Under the pieces are notes generated by a model. It saw only the letters and a list, made by a program, of their open reading frames with translations, searched no databases and was not told where the DNA came from. DNA of 64,000 nucleotides from Streptomyces sp. NBC_01669 (GTDB lineage Bacteria > Actinomycetota > Actinomycetes > Streptomycetales > Streptomycetaceae), in contig NZ_JAPEQG010000001.1 of NCBI RefSeq assembly GCF_026339735.1, positions 6,453,501-6,517,500 of the forward strand, given 5' to 3'. Position numbers and translations under genes: made by a program. Positions 10,850 through 18,668 of this stretch are shown here, piece by piece. The first letter of the stretch is position 1, and each line of letters starts with the position of its first letter.

Positions 10850-10941
10850 TCACAAACACCGCCGTATCAGGGTGAGTTGGATGATCGCTTCGTAGCGGAC
10901 GGTGAGCTTGTCGTACCTGGTAGGTGTGCCACGAGGCGCCA
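10850..10941 (-). pseudogene. 3' remnant of an IS5-family transposase
   Basis: On the minus strand the last codons read TRYDKLTVRYEAIIQLTLIRR before a stop. This matches the C-terminus of IS5/IS112-type transposases, where a WR...TRYDKLAVRYEA pattern is usual. A WR pair is seen just before it but one frame out, so the remnant already carries an indel. Similarity stops abruptly at 10941/10942, where an intron-like sequence begins on the other strand. No other part of the transposase was found in the window. Confidence 0.6.
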
Positions 10942-11400
10942 GTGCGTCGTGAAGCGCGGTGAATCGAAGGAGGTGCAAGACCTCCTCGCTGGGTTGTCGC
11001 AGCAGCCTGGTGGGAGCTGAGCGCAGTCCGATCCGGGAGACGCCGGTGGGCGGGAAGCAGCGCTGACAAAGCCGGGACTGCCCGGAACTACCAGACGGGC
11101 CGGGTCCGGCGAGCGAGACAAGAGGGCATACGAAAGGAACCGGTGGTAAAGCTCCGTAAGCGTGGCACCGGCTCAAATCTGGTGGATGTGGGCCGGATTG
11201 CAGTGCGCGCTCGCTGAGCGGACTGACTTCGTAGCCGACTTGGCGTGTCGGTGGGGAGGCCACGGTGAAAGCCTGCGGCGTAACCGTGGCGATGCTGCCG
11301 GGGCAGGGCTGGATGCCGGACTGATCGATCGATTCACCGTGAACACGCGAACCGTCCCGCATCGTTCCCCGGGCCCGGAATCCATTCGGGCGCTGAATTC
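10942..11400 (+). ncRNA. Group II intron-like RNA, 5' part (D1 region)
   Basis: The sequence switches at 10942 from the IS5 remnant to GTGCG, the conserved first bases of group II introns. A compact hairpin follows, GGAGGT-GCAAG-ACCTCC (10969-10985), the form common early in bacterial intron domain I. After that come several hundred bases rich in short stems and no convincing ORF, including GAAAGGAACC and CCGTAAGCGTGGCACCGG segments that recall known intron scaffolds. I could not find a convincing domain V hairpin or any reverse transcriptase. The 3' limit is therefore arbitrary and the call rests on pattern recognition, not on a covariance search. Confidence 0.5.
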
Positions 11401-11516
11401 ATCGGCGACATCAGGGAAGACGACCGCCTGACCGTCGGACTGCTGCGGAGCGCGAAGACCGCCATTCCTTCCCGGACGTGTCGGACGGCGGGCATCCTCC
11501 GCTGACTCACAGTCTC

Positions 11517-11547
11517 AAGGCGCTATCTGACCCGGACATAGCGCCTT
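11517..11547. repeat. Perfect 10-bp hairpin upstream of the TnpB gene
   Basis: AAGGCGCTAT (11517-11526) and ATAGCGCCTT (11538-11547) are perfect inverted repeats around an 11-nt loop, CTGACCCGGAC. The hairpin stands 144 bp before the TnpB start. It could be a terminator, a subterminal palindrome of the left end of a TnpB element, or part of an intron domain. Confidence 0.5.
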
Positions 11548-11691
11548 AGAGGAGCTAACGGAAAGCCTCCGTGCGGCCATGTCCCCTTCGTCAGACACTC
11601 GTTGGATTGGTCATGGGCAAGGGGCAGGGGCCGCCATGGGTGGTGTTGGATGACTTGTGGGTGCGGGTCGACCGCACCGGGCGGGGAAGCG

Positions 11692-13734
11692 GTGACGGTC
11701 ATACAGGCTGCCCAGCCGCAACGGAAGTTCCGGGGGGAGAACAAGGCCCGCAAGTGGAAGAAGCCCGACGGAGGGCAGGTGTCGGTGATGGTGCTGCCGC
11801 TGGCCGTCACCGACCCGGCCGACGTGGCGCGCCTGGAGAAGCTGTTCGGCTCCATGTGGTCGATCAAGCGCGGCGTCCAGCGCGATGCCCGCAATAAGGT
11901 CGATGCCTACTGGTGCGCGAAGCGCGAGCGGGACCGTGACGGGGCGAAGGCTGCACGGCAGCGCCTCGGCCTCAACCGTGAAGCCCTGGAGCGCTGCGCG
12001 TACAAGCACCTTGAAAACTCCGGGCACCTCAAGCACCACGCCACCAAGGCCCTCGCGATGCATATGGCAGATGAGGTGTGGAATGGGGTGCAGCGGCACC
12101 TGTTCGCTGACGCCACGGGCAAGCGTCATGGGCGGCCGAAGGTGGGTCGCTGGCACGACTTCACCCGCATCCCCGGCCGCGCCCGTTCCCACACCACCGC
12201 GAACAAGTGGGAGACCTTCCGTCTGGTGGGTGCCCTCCACGGCCACGTCATGGCCTACACCGACGGCGGCCGGCACAGCTTGATGCAGCCCCGCCGCATG
12301 GGCGTCCCGGCGCTGCCGAAGAGCAAGGTGCCCACGGGCAAGCTCACGGTGTCGGGGAAGCCGGGGACGCGGAAGGCAACATGGTGGGACCACACCGGTC
12401 CCCTCGCCGTGGTGTTCGCAGGCGGTCCCAACTCCAGCGCGGGGGACCTCGTGCTCCCTGTGCGGGTGCCGCAGCAGCCGGGTCAGTGGGCGCGAGTTGA
12501 TCACTTCCTGGCCAATCCCGGCCGCTGGCACAAGGTGGATCTCGTACGCCGCCGAAAGGCGTCGGCGCCGGGCGGCTGGGTGTATGAGGCGCACCTGATG
12601 GTCCTCGGCCCCGGATACGCCTCGCCTGCCGTACGGGAAATGCGCGAGCAGGCCGCCGCCCTGAACCGCGTCGGCGGGGTGGACGGCAACGTCTCCAACC
12701 TGTCGATCGTGTCCTTCCCCGCCGACCTCAACCCCGCCGAGGGGCGGCCGGAGTCCACTGAGATCGTCCTCAACCCTGCCGATCGCGCCCTGATGGAGCG
12801 GCAGGCGAAGAAGCGGCGGGGACGTGCGCGGGCTCTGGAGCGCTCCCGGAGGGCGACCAACGCGGCGCAGTACGGGCTGTCGAAGAAGCAGGTCAAGCGC
12901 GCCGCTCGGCGAGCAGAGAAGGGTCTCAAGGCCAAGGCGGTCGCGGTGCCGGGCGGTGCCCGTGCCGCACGCTCGGACGGGGTGCCGAAGCAGGCATTCC
13001 GCCGCGACCAGCTGTCGGGCGGCTACCGGGAGCTGCGCGCCCGCCAGGCCGAACACGCCGCCTCCATCGCCGAGCACCGTCGGCACCGCGCCCGCACCAT
13101 GGCCCGCGAGATCATCGCCAAGCACGGCCCCGTACTGGTGGTGGAGGACTGCGACATCCGCACCTGGTACCGGCTGTGGGGCAAGCGACTCTCGCAGACC
13201 ACGCCCGGCATGTTCATCGCTGCTCTCGACCGCGAGTGCACCGCAGCAGGCAGGAGGCTGGTCCGCGCTTCGACATGGAGTACGGCGCTGTCCCAGCATT
13301 GCCTGTGCGGCGAGCGCGTCTCGAAGACGCTGCGGGACCGTGACCACAAGTGCATCGCCTGCGGCCTCGCCGGGAAACGAGACCTCGTGTCCGCCGCGCT
13401 GGCCGCGTTCGTCCGCTTCGCCGACGTGGACGACCCCAAGACCGCGTACCTGGACACCGCACAGTCCCGGCACGCGCAGATCATCTTTAGAGAAGGGCTG
13501 GAAGAAGCCCTGCGGAAGTCAACCACACAGAGCCAGAACACCGTACGAGGTGCTGGTCGCGTGGCAGTCCCACGGCAATGCCGTGCGACCTCTGCTCCCC
13601 GAACCGCCGCAGGGCGGAGCCGAGCAAACCCAGATGAGACACCGCAAGGTGACCACGCTGGAACGCCCGGCTCACGCCCCGGTTGCATCCCGCAGCAGCT
13701 CACCCTCTGGGGTGACATGCGGGACAAGTCTTAG
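11692..13734 (+). CDS. TnpB-family RNA-guided RuvC nuclease, long form
   Basis: A 680-residue TnpB-like protein. The C-terminal half carries a complete RuvC triad: Asp331 (GGVDGNVSNLSIVS), Glu485 (VLVVEDCD) and Asp564 (GKRDLVSAALAAF). A zinc-ribbon-like insert lies before the last motif (Cys537, Cys539, Cys554, Cys557, with His536 adjacent). The N-terminal half, with LEKLFGSMWSIKRGVQRD, resembles the wedge/REC region. Known TnpB proteins are mostly 350-500 residues, so this one is long. No TnpA or serine recombinase gene is nearby. GTG 11692 follows a GGGGAAG sequence; upstream starts in the frame lack support. The last 70 or so codons look non-protein-like and probably overlap the guide RNA. 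The stop overlaps the panB stop by 3 bp, on opposite strands. Confidence 0.85.
   Translation: MTVIQAAQPQRKFRGENKARKWKKPDGGQVSVMVLPLAVTDPADVARLEKLFGSMWSIKRGVQRDARNKVDAYWCAKRERDRDGAKAARQRLGLNREALERCAYKHLENSGHLKHHATKALAMHMADEVWNGVQRHLFADATGKRHGRPKVGRWHDFTRIPGRARSHTTANKWETFRLVGALHGHVMAYTDGGRHSLMQPRRMGVPALPKSKVPTGKLTVSGKPGTRKATWWDHTGPLAVVFAGGPNSSAGDLVLPVRVPQQPGQWARVDHFLANPGRWHKVDLVRRRKASAPGGWVYEAHLMVLGPGYASPAVREMREQAAALNRVGGVDGNVSNLSIVSFPADLNPAEGRPESTEIVLNPADRALMERQAKKRRGRARALERSRRATNAAQYGLSKKQVKRAARRAEKGLKAKAVAVPGGARAARSDGVPKQAFRRDQLSGGYRELRARQAEHAASIAEHRRHRARTMAREIIAKHGPVLVVEDCDIRTWYRLWGKRLSQTTPGMFIAALDRECTAAGRRLVRASTWSTALSQHCLCGERVSKTLRDRDHKCIACGLAGKRDLVSAALAAFVRFADVDDPKTAYLDTAQSRHAQIIFREGLEEALRKSTTQSQNTVRGAGRVAVPRQCRATSAPRTAAGRSRANPDETPQGDHAGTPGSRPGCIPQQLTLWGDMRDKS
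13555..13733 (+). ncRNA. Putative omega-RNA / right-end region of the TnpB element
   Basis: Three stacked inverted repeats follow the last RuvC motif. The first pairs GGTCG (13555-13559) with CGACC (13586-13590), enclosing CACGGC/GCCGTG. The second is CCGCC-GCAG-GGCGG (13604-13617). The third pairs TCCCGCA (13688-13694) with TGCGGGA (13718-13724), enclosing TCACC/GGTGA. TnpB guide RNAs normally overlap the 3' end of tnpB and end at the element border, so the guide would be read from flanking DNA, here the 3' end of panB in antisense. This is inferred from structure and position only. Confidence 0.45.
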
Positions 13735-14615
13735 TGGAAGGTGTGCTCCGGCGCCGGGAACGTGCCGCCGACGACCTCGTCGGCGAACTCCTTCGCCGCG
13801 TCACCGAGCACCTTGCGCATGTTCGCGTACTGCTTGGTGAAGCGCGGCACCTTGCCGCCGGTCAGCCCCACCATGTCGGTGTAGACCAGCACCTGGGCGT
13901 CGGTGTCAGGACCGGCGCCGATGCCGATGGTCGGGATGTGCAGACTGCGGGTGATCTCGGCGGCGACCTCGGCCGGTACAAGCTCCAGGACGACGGCGAA
14001 CGCCCCCGCGTCCTGCGCCGCCTTGGCGTCCCGGATCAGCCGGTGGGCGGCCTCGTCGCTGCGGCCCTGCACCCGGTAGCCCATGGTGTTCACGGACTGC
14101 GGGGTCAGGCCGAGGTGCGACATGACCGGGATGCCGGCCGAGACGAGCAGCTCGGTCTGGGGGAGCGAACGCTCGCCGCCCTCCAGCTTGACCGCCCCGA
14201 CGCCGGACTCCTTGACCAGCCGGGTGGCGTTGCGCAGGGCCTGGACGGGCCCTTCCTGGTAGGCCCCGAAGGGCAGGTCGCCGACGATGAGGGCGCGCTT
14301 GGTGCCCCGTACGACGGCGGCGGAGAGGATGGCGATCTCGTCCATCGTGACGGGCACGGTGGTCTCGTAGCCGAGGTGACAGTTGCCCATGGAGTCGCCG
14401 ACGAGCATGACCGGGATGCCGGCCTCGTCGAAGACGGACGCGGTCATCGCGTCGTAGGCGGTGAGCATGGGCCACTTCTCGCCGCGCTCGGTGGCGGCGG
14501 CGATGTCGTGGACGGTGATGCGGCGGGTGCTCTTGCCTCCGTACAGCGCCTTGCTGCTGTCGGTGGGGGCCCCCGCGGGGGTTGCGGGCTGGTTCTCTGC
14601 AGCCTGAAGCGTCAT
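13731..14615 (-). CDS. panB: 3-methyl-2-oxobutanoate hydroxymethyltransferase
   Basis: Cytoplasmic enzyme of pantothenate/CoA synthesis that makes ketopantoate from 2-oxoisovalerate and methylene-tetrahydrofolate. The 294-residue protein has the conserved order MLTAYDAMTASVFDEAGIPVMLVGDSMG (metal-site Asp), GDLPFGAY, KLEGG, SHLGLTPQSVN, VLELVP and GIGAGPDTDAQVLVYTDM. The N-terminal 30 residues before KALYGGKS are a low-complexity extension common in actinomycetes. ATG 14615 has AAGGAG upstream; ATG 14636 in frame is less likely. The C-terminus PEHTFH appears complete, although the TnpB element abuts the stop codon. It is divergent from an MFS exporter. Confidence 0.95.
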   Translation of the reverse strand: MTLQAAENQPATPAGAPTDSSKALYGGKSTRRITVHDIAAATERGEKWPMLTAYDAMTASVFDEAGIPVMLVGDSMGNCHLGYETTVPVTMDEIAILSAAVVRGTKRALIVGDLPFGAYQEGPVQALRNATRLVKESGVGAVKLEGGERSLPQTELLVSAGIPVMSHLGLTPQSVNTMGYRVQGRSDEAAHRLIRDAKAAQDAGAFAVVLELVPAEVAAEITRSLHIPTIGIGAGPDTDAQVLVYTDMVGLTGGKVPRFTKQYANMRKVLGDAAKEFADEVVGGTFPAPEHTFH

Positions 14616-14730
14616 TGCCAACGGCTCCTTCGTCATCTCGAGGCGCCCTGACGGCGTCCCCGGATCGCGTCCATGGTGGCATCCCGGGGCCGTCCGCGGG
14701 AAGTGGGCACGACTGGGCAAAGACTTTCCA

Positions 14731-14749
14731 ATACGAGACGGTCTCGTAT
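14731..14749. promoter_or_regulatory. TetR-type operator palindrome
   Basis: ATACGAGAC-G-GTCTCGTAT is a perfect 9-bp palindrome with one central base. It lies 24 bp before the MFS exporter start, where it would overlap the promoter. The likely ligand protein is the TetR regulator encoded just downstream of the exporter. Confidence 0.7.
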
Positions 14750-14772
14750 CGAAATGGGATACGCTCGCCGGC

Positions 14773-16383
14773 ATGTCGATACCGTCCGGCCCTCCGGCCG
14801 CCGTGCCCCGTGTTCCCGAGGCGATCCACCGTCGCCGTTGGGTGATCCTCACCGTTCTGATGTTCAGCCTGCTCATCGTGGTGCTGGACAACTCGATCCT
14901 GAACGTCGCGGTCAAGACCATCGCGAGCCCGTCGCCCACCGGGCTCGGAGCCACCCAGAGCGAGCTGGAGTGGGCGATCAACTCGTACACGCTGGTCTTC
15001 GCCGGACTCCTCTTCACCGCCGGTCTGCTCGGCGACCGCATCGGCCGCAAGAAGGTCCTGCTCTTCGGCATCCTGCTGTTCGGTATCGGCTCGGCGCTCG
15101 CCGCGATGTCCGGTTCGCCCGGCGAACTCATCACCTGGCGCGCCGTGATGGGCTTCGGCGCCGCGTTCGTGATGCCCGCCACACTCGCGATCCTGATGAA
15201 CGTCTTCGAGCGCGACGAGCAGCCCAAGGCGATCGGCATCTGGGCCGGCAGTGTCGGCCTGGGCATCGCCATCGGCCCGATCACCGGCGGACTGCTGCTC
15301 GAACACTTCTGGTGGGGCTCGATCTTCCTGGTCAACGTGCCCGTCGTCGTCATCGCACTGATCGCGATGGCGGTGCTCGTGCCGGATTCCCGGGACCCGA
15401 AGCCGGGCCGGATCGACCCGCTCGGGGTCGTCCTCTCCATCGTCGGTCTGGTCCTGCTGGTGTTCGGCATCATCCGTGGCGGCGAACTCGCCGACTTCGG
15501 CGACGCCGTCGTACTCCTCTCGATCATCGGGGGTCTCGTCGTCCTGGCCGGATTCGTCTGGCACGAGAAGCGCAGCAGCCACCCGGCCATCGACATCACG
15601 TACTTCAAGAACGGCGCGTTCTCCGCCGCCGTCGCCGCTGTGGCGCTGGTCTTCTTCGCGCTGATGGGCGTGACCTTCTTCTCCGCCTTCTACCTGCAGA
15701 GCGTGCGCGGCTACAGCGCCCTGCAGTCCGGACTCCTGATCGTGCCGCTGGCCGCCGCGCAGATGATCTTCGCGCCGCGCGCCCGGCTGGTCGTCGAGCG
15801 GTTCGGCTCCCGTGCGGTGTGCACCGCCGGCATGCTGCTGGTCGCGGTCGGACTGTCGGCGTTCGCACTGTTCGACGCCAGTACACCCGTCTGGGTGATG
15901 TGTCTGGTCTTCTTCGTCCAGGGCACCGGCATGGCGCACGTCATGCCGCCCGTCACCGTTGCCGTGATGCAGGCGCTGCCGCGCGAGAAGGCCGGTTCCG
16001 GATCGGCCATCAACAACACGTTCCGGCAGGTCGGCGGGGCGCTTGGGATCGCTGTCCTGGGCTCGGTGCTGTCCACCGTCTACCGCGGTGACATCGAGGG
16101 CCACCTCGGTACGCTCCCGGCCGCGGCCAGGGACGCGGCGGGGGAGTCGATCGAGGCGACCCTCGGCATCGCGGAGAAGCTCGGTCCGGCGGGCGCCCCG
16201 CTGGTCGGCGCGGCCAACGACGCGTTCATCAGCGCCATGCACGTCACCGCCCTCGGCTCCGCGTGCGTCGCCCTGATCGGAGCCCTCGTGGTCGGAATCT
16301 TCCTGCCGGGCAGGCCGCCCGCCGGGCAGCGGACCGGACACGGCGACGACGACCGGGCCGTGCCCGCGGGCGCGCGCCGATGA
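14773..16383 (+). CDS. MFS multidrug exporter, DHA2 (EmrB/QacA) type
   Basis: Proton-driven drug exporter of 536 residues with about 14 hydrophobic helices. DHA2 hallmarks are seen: LDNSILNVAVKTI in helix 1, GLLGDRIGRKKVLLFG (motif A), and a motif C-like GLGIAIGPITGGLLLEHFWW. The extracellular loop containing LPAAARDAAGESIEATLG also fits QacA-like proteins. The palindromic operator at 14731-14749 and the downstream TetR gene point to self-contained, substrate-inducible control. The start ATG 14773 lies close to the operator, with no strong ribosome binding site, so translation may be nearly leaderless. Confidence 0.9.
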   Translation: MSIPSGPPAAVPRVPEAIHRRRWVILTVLMFSLLIVVLDNSILNVAVKTIASPSPTGLGATQSELEWAINSYTLVFAGLLFTAGLLGDRIGRKKVLLFGILLFGIGSALAAMSGSPGELITWRAVMGFGAAFVMPATLAILMNVFERDEQPKAIGIWAGSVGLGIAIGPITGGLLLEHFWWGSIFLVNVPVVVIALIAMAVLVPDSRDPKPGRIDPLGVVLSIVGLVLLVFGIIRGGELADFGDAVVLLSIIGGLVVLAGFVWHEKRSSHPAIDITYFKNGAFSAAVAAVALVFFALMGVTFFSAFYLQSVRGYSALQSGLLIVPLAAAQMIFAPRARLVVERFGSRAVCTAGMLLVAVGLSAFALFDASTPVWVMCLVFFVQGTGMAHVMPPVTVAVMQALPREKAGSGSAINNTFRQVGGALGIAVLGSVLSTVYRGDIEGHLGTLPAAARDAAGESIEATLGIAEKLGPAGAPLVGAANDAFISAMHVTALGSACVALIGALVVGIFLPGRPPAGQRTGHGDDDRAVPAGARR

Positions 16384-16419
16384 CGCCATGACGGCCACGG
16401 GCCCGGATGGCTGAATAGC

Positions 16420-16463
16420 CCCGCCCCGGTCACCCCCGGACACACCGGGCCGACCGGGGCGGG
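16420..16463. terminator. Terminator hairpin between MFS and TetR genes
   Basis: CCCGCCCCGGTC (16420-16431) pairs perfectly with GACCGGGGCGGG (16452-16463). The loop can form an additional CCCGG/CCGGG pairing. It suggests that the exporter and the downstream TetR gene have at least partly separate transcripts. Confidence 0.6.
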
Positions 16464-16533
16464 AAGCAGGACACCGCCCCGGTCGGTGAGAATCGGGACA
16501 GGGACCGGACGGCGCGGCGAGAGGTGGAGCCAG

Positions 16534-17223
16534 GTGCAGGCGCAGGACGAGGACCGGGAACCGCGGCGCGGCCGACCGCGCAGTGCGGCGGCGGAGCGGG
16601 CGATCCTGGACGCCGTCGTCGACCTCCTGGAGACCGGCGAACCGCTCGCCGGACTGTCCATCGAGCGCATCGCCCGGACCGCAGGCGTCGGCAAGGCCAC
16701 CATCTACCGGCGCTGGAGCGGCAAGGAAGAACTCTTCGTCGATGTGCTGCGCCACATCGAACCCCCGGAACCGAAGATCTCCGGCACCGCCGGGCTCAGC
16801 GACCTCCGCGTGATGCTGGAGTCGCTGCGCGTGCGCGGACTCGCCCAGCGCTCCTCGGTCCTCCTCCACAACGTCTTCGCGCAGATGAAGAGCCACCCCA
16901 AACTGTGGGCCGAGTACCAGTGCACGGTGATAGCACCGCGCCGGGTCGCGATGACGGCGGCCGTGCGGCGGGCGGTCGAAGCGGGCGAACTCCGGGCGGA
17001 CCTGGACGTGGAGCTGATGGACGACCTGTTCATCGGCCCCATGCTCGTACGGACCATTCACCGGCCCGACGCGCCGCTCCCGGAAGACCTTGCCGATCGC
17101 ATCATCCGGACGCTGGTCGAGGGCCTGGCGCCGCGCCCGACGGCTCCCGACACCACCCCGGTCCCCGCCCGGACAGCCGCGCCCGCCACCCGTCCGTCCG
17201 ACAAAAACGCAGGCCAGGCCTGA
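16534..17223 (+). CDS. TetR-family repressor of the adjacent MFS exporter
   Basis: A 229-residue regulator with a TetR helix-turn-helix at residues 41-68 (LSIERIARTAGVGKATIYRR) and a larger ligand-binding domain with a TetR_C-like pattern (ELMDDLFIGPMLVRTIHRPDAPL). GTG 16534 is chosen because a GGTGGAG sequence precedes it; ATG 16486 lies further upstream in the same frame. A proline/threonine-rich tail closes the protein. Its position after the exporter and the palindrome upstream of the exporter make it the probable repressor. The inducer is unknown. Confidence 0.85.
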   Translation: MQAQDEDREPRRGRPRSAAAERAILDAVVDLLETGEPLAGLSIERIARTAGVGKATIYRRWSGKEELFVDVLRHIEPPEPKISGTAGLSDLRVMLESLRVRGLAQRSSVLLHNVFAQMKSHPKLWAEYQCTVIAPRRVAMTAAVRRAVEAGELRADLDVELMDDLFIGPMLVRTIHRPDAPLPEDLADRIIRTLVEGLAPRPTAPDTTPVPARTAAPATRPSDKNAGQA

Positions 17224-17249
17224 CTCGCCCGGCCTCCGCCCGAGTGTGA

Positions 17250-17266
17250 GCGTTGTGTCACAACGC
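17250..17266. promoter_or_regulatory. Palindrome GCGTTGTG-T-CACAACGC
   Basis: A perfect 8-bp inverted repeat with one central base. It lies 150 bp upstream of the endonuclease/phosphatase-family gene and just after the TetR stop. It is operator-like; the binding protein is unknown. Confidence 0.45.
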
Positions 17267-17415
17267 CCCACAAGATCCGTCCGGCCGGAACCCGCCGGAC
17301 CACGCCCTTCGTCCTCGTGGCAGTACGGCCGTCGTGGACGGCAGGAAAGGCGTTGCTCATCGCCTAGGGTCGTGGAGCGCGGCGATGGGTACGGCGAAGC
17401 AGTGAGGACAGCGCG

Positions 17416-18438
17416 ATGGTGCAGGCGTACAGGGCGGACACCGGGAACGGCAGCGCGGGACCGCAGCGCACCGGGTCCCGCTTCCGGAACCTGCGCGACA
17501 GATGGACCAGCGGCAAGGGCATGTGGCGGCGCGGCATCGTCCTCGCCGCCTGCGCGGTCCTGCTGACCCTTGTGATGTTCTTCCACGCGGAGATCCCGAA
17601 CAGGATCGGCAACCTGGGCAGCCTCTCCGAGACGTTCCTGCCGTGGTTCGGTGTGTTCGTCCCGGTGCTGCTCGTCCTGGGCCTGGTGCGCCGCTCCGCG
17701 ACCGCACTGATCGCCCTGCTGCTGCCGGCCGTGGTCTGGCTCCATCTCTTCGGCGGGCTGCTCACCGACAAGTCGGGCAGCGGCGGCGACCTGACCGTCG
17801 CCACCCACAACGTCAACGCGGGCAACCCCGACCCCGCGGGTACCGCCCAGCAGGTCGCGGGCTCCGGTGCGGACGTCATCGCCCTGCAGGAGCTGCCGTC
17901 CGGCCAGGTAGCCGCGTACGAATCGGCGCTCGCCGACCGCTATCCGTACCACTCGGTGCAGGGGACCGTCGGTCTGTGGAGCAAGTACCCGATGAGCGGC
18001 ACACGCCCCGTGGACATCAAGATGGGCTGGACCCGGGCCATGCGCTCCACAGTGACGACACCGAAGGGCAAGGTCGCCGTCTATGTCGCCCACATGCCGT
18101 CCGTGCGGGTCAAGCTGAACGCCGGATTCACCGCCAACCAGCGCGACGCGAGCGCGGACGCGCTCGGTGAGGCCATCGCCGACGAACAGCTCGGCAAGGT
18201 GATCCTGCTCGGCGACCTCAACGGCACGATGAACGACCGCTCGCTGAACGCGGTCACCTCGCAGATGCGGTCCACGCAGGGCGCCGCGGGCAACGGCTTC
18301 GGCTTCAGCTGGCCGGCGTCGTTCCCGATGGCCCGGATCGACCAGATCATGGTCAAGGGCATCGAACCGATGTCGTCATGGACGCTCCCGGCCACGGGCA
18401 GCGACCATCTCCCGATCGCCGCCCGCGTCGAGCTCTGA
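17416..18438 (+). CDS. Membrane-anchored endonuclease/exonuclease/phosphatase family protein
   Basis: A 340-residue protein with three N-terminal hydrophobic helices (about 40-60, 75-92 and 97-115), followed by an extracytoplasmic EEP catalytic domain. Catalytic motifs are present in order: THNVNAG, ALQELP (metal-binding Glu), ILLGDLNGT (Asp/Asn) and GSDHLPIAARV (Asp/His). Members hydrolyse phosphodiesters in nucleic acids, phospholipids or sugar phosphates. With a membrane anchor and an external domain, an extracellular DNase or phospholipase-type role is possible but unproven. ATG 17416 has GGACAG upstream. It is a single gene on its own transcript. Confidence 0.85.
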   Translation: MVQAYRADTGNGSAGPQRTGSRFRNLRDRWTSGKGMWRRGIVLAACAVLLTLVMFFHAEIPNRIGNLGSLSETFLPWFGVFVPVLLVLGLVRRSATALIALLLPAVVWLHLFGGLLTDKSGSGGDLTVATHNVNAGNPDPAGTAQQVAGSGADVIALQELPSGQVAAYESALADRYPYHSVQGTVGLWSKYPMSGTRPVDIKMGWTRAMRSTVTTPKGKVAVYVAHMPSVRVKLNAGFTANQRDASADALGEAIADEQLGKVILLGDLNGTMNDRSLNAVTSQMRSTQGAAGNGFGFSWPASFPMARIDQIMVKGIEPMSSWTLPATGSDHLPIAARVEL

Positions 18439-18449
18439 GGCAACGGTCC

Positions 18450-18469
18450 GTTTACCTCCTGGCATAAAC
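18450..18469. promoter_or_regulatory. Inverted repeat GTTTA-N10-TAAAC upstream of MFS gene
   Basis: GTTTA (18450-18454) and TAAAC (18465-18469) form an inverted repeat in the only A/T-rich part of this intergenic region. It stands about 200 bp before the MFS start and directly after the preceding stop. It may be an operator or part of a promoter. Confidence 0.35.
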
Positions 18470-18668
18470 CGTCTGAGAGTATTTGTTCCTCCGGGGAACG
18501 CGAGCCGACCGGCGACGGAGCCGGTGACCGCGGTGCGACCCGGCCTTCGGGCCGGGCGCGCCGCGCTGCCCGGGCCCGCCGCCCCCACGCCCTCGCCCCC
18601 ACCCGGCGGCCGGTCAGCCATGCCCGGACGCGGCGGGCCGAGCTCCCTGCGGAAAGGTCTCTCCCGCC

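Noticed and set aside
10836..11362. Minus-strand ORFs through the intron-like region
   Set aside because: Only the last 30 or so codons match a transposase. The rest has no protein pattern and lies in RNA-like structured sequence.
11549..11590. Group II intron domain V at AGAGGAGCTAACGGAAAG
   Set aside because: It looked promising because of GGAAAG and a CCGTGCGG stretch, but the flanks cannot form the required 34-nt hairpin around a GNRA loop.
11571..11897. Alternative plus-strand ORF overlapping the TnpB start
   Set aside because: It has a different frame from the TnpB motifs, no family match, and disappears where TnpB similarity begins.
13631..13660. Domain V-like CACC-GCAA-GGTG hairpin after the TnpB RuvC motifs
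   Set aside because: It has a GNRA loop, but the lower stem does not pair and the catalytic AGC/GUU elements are absent.
13906..18093. Minus-strand open frame of about 1,400 codons across panB, MFS, TetR and EEP genes
   Set aside because: It spans several well-supported genes in the opposite or another frame and shows no protein pattern.
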